A stretch of DNA of 5,740 bases from Candidatus Bathyarchaeota archaeon. Lineage in GTDB: Archaea; Thermoproteota; Bathyarchaeia; TCS64. The stretch covers positions 1 through 5,740 of the forward strand of contig JAUWDP010000086.1 in the NCBI GenBank assembly GCA_030608725.1. The letters are read 5' to 3'. Shown here piece after piece: positions 5,015-5,740 of this stretch. Made by a program: the position numbers and the translations under genes. The notes beneath the pieces were generated by a model, which had not been told where the DNA came from, searched no databases, and worked only from the letters and a program-made list of their open reading frames with translations. Position 1 is the stretch's first letter. Every line of letters begins with the position of its first letter.

Positions 5015-5740
5015 ATGCAGACGAGCAGCACTCCAGAACTATCTCCATCTTTTAAACCCAGTGTGGGTCGCCTCCAGTTCATCGACTTCGCCAGGGGCAT
5101 CGTGATGGCCATCATGGCCTGGGACCACGTCTCCAGCTTCTGGAACGAATTCCACCACGGAGGTGAGGGCGTCCTGGGACAGGCACCCCCCTTCCTGAAC
5201 CTCATATGGTTCCTCGAGCGGTTTGTCAGCCACGTCTGCGCCCCCTCCTTCATCTTCCTCGCCGGAACGGTCCTCGCCCTCTCAGCGACGAAGAGGGTGC
5301 TTCGGGGTGAATCCCAGTCAAGCGTTAGCCTGCGCCTGATAACGCGGGGGCTCCTGCTCCTAGTATTCGAGACGCTACTCGTGACACCGGCGTTCTACTG
5401 GCTCGCACCCAATGTCCCCTCTCTCTACTTCGGGGTCATCGCCTGCATAGGCGTCTGCCTCATCATCTTCAGCGTCTACAGGCGCCTGCCGCCGACCGTG
5501 ATCCTCGCCCTCAGCCTCATCATCATCCTCAACCATCCCTCCCTGAACCTAGACTTCATCCCCAACGACTACGCCTGGGGCTCATACGCCAGAGTCGTCA
5601 TCCATGAACCCAGCTTCGCCTTCTGGCCATACGTCGGCCTCTACCCCATCATCCCATGGATAGGCGTCATGGGGCTGGGGTGGAGCTTCGGACTCCTCCT
5701 CGCAAATATGGACCCAGATAGGATAAAACACCTAAAGATC
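5015..5740 (+). CDS. DUF1624 / HGSNAT-like membrane acyltransferase-family protein, 3'-truncated
   Basis: Multi-pass membrane protein; 242 codons are visible and the frame is still open at the window end. Related proteins are roughly 370-400 residues, so about a third is missing. After a polar start, R19 and D24 lead into RG (27-28) and the first helix, with MAWDHVSSF at 34-42. The second helix holds SHVCAPSFIFLAG (72-84), a stretch very like bacterial DUF1624 proteins. Further helices lie near 108-130, 135-155 and 159-173, and PWIGVMGLG (214-222) opens the last visible one. In this family, named for lysosomal heparan-alpha-glucosaminide N-acetyltransferase, a histidine relays acetyl from acetyl-CoA across the membrane. 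H38 is in the right place, but the archaeal substrate is unknown; a cell-surface sugar is a guess. The start has a good ribosome site. It diverges from a FilR1-type regulator, a likely controller. A minus-strand frame at 4999-5253 is a shadow of it. Family is confident; activity is untested. Confidence 0.88.
   Translation, partial: MQTSSTPELSPSFKPSVGRLQFIDFARGIVMAIMAWDHVSSFWNEFHHGGEGVLGQAPPFLNLIWFLERFVSHVCAPSFIFLAGTVLALSATKRVLRGESQSSVSLRLITRGLLLLVFETLLVTPAFYWLAPNVPSLYFGVIACIGVCLIIFSVYRRLPPTVILALSLIIILNHPSLNLDFIPNDYAWGSYARVVIHEPSFAFWPYVGLYPIIPWIGVMGLGWSFGLLLANMDPDRIKHLKI

Noticed and set aside
4999..5253. Minus-strand frames of 84 and 64 codons
   Set aside because: They are shadows of the DUF1624 gene, which has a ribosome site and matches its family residue by residue.

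Overview
The window looks archaeal. Two paralogous winged-helix regulators of the FilR1 (DUF1724) type, a family I know mainly from archaea, occupy its centre. Shine-Dalgarno sites resemble GGAGGTGA, start codons include GTG and TTG, and candidate promoters are TATA-like rather than -35/-10. AGG and ATA codons are common in a fairly GC-rich background. A euryarchaeal or Thermoplasmatota-like lineage is possible, but I cannot fix the taxon from the sequence.

Layout. (1) Positions 2-1918 (+) are the 3' part of a Cu+-transporting P1B-type ATPase (CopA), whose 5' end lies before the window. (2) Two bases later, 1921-2496 (+) encodes a 191-residue cytosolic protein joining a heavy-metal-associated (HMA) domain to a thioredoxin domain. 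These two form a metal-handling operon. (3) 2497-2736 has no convincing gene. (4) 2737-2892 (+) is a 51-residue, TTG-started, DUF4177-like small protein behind a near-perfect Shine-Dalgarno. (5) 2928-3716 (-) and 4138-4914 (-) are the two FilR1-type regulators. (6) 3813-4076 (+), between them, is an unrecognised 87-residue protein, divergent from the first regulator and convergent with the second. (7) 5015-5740 (+), divergent from the second regulator, is the start of a multi-pass membrane protein of the DUF1624 / heparan-alpha-glucosaminide N-acetyltransferase-like family, cut by the window end.

Working together. The ATPase and HMA-thioredoxin protein probably act on the same metal: one domain binds it, the other is a dithiol redox module, and the pump exports it. 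Each regulator has a divergent neighbour across a gap of about 100 bp containing inverted repeats and TATA-like boxes. Autoregulation and control of the divergent gene are therefore plausible, but this is inferred from layout only. Nothing visible links the regulators to the metal operon. I see no RNA genes, CRISPR arrays, insertion sequences or phage genes. The most distinctive items are the HMA-thioredoxin fusion with a CPTC motif in each domain, and the regulator pair around an unknown small gene.
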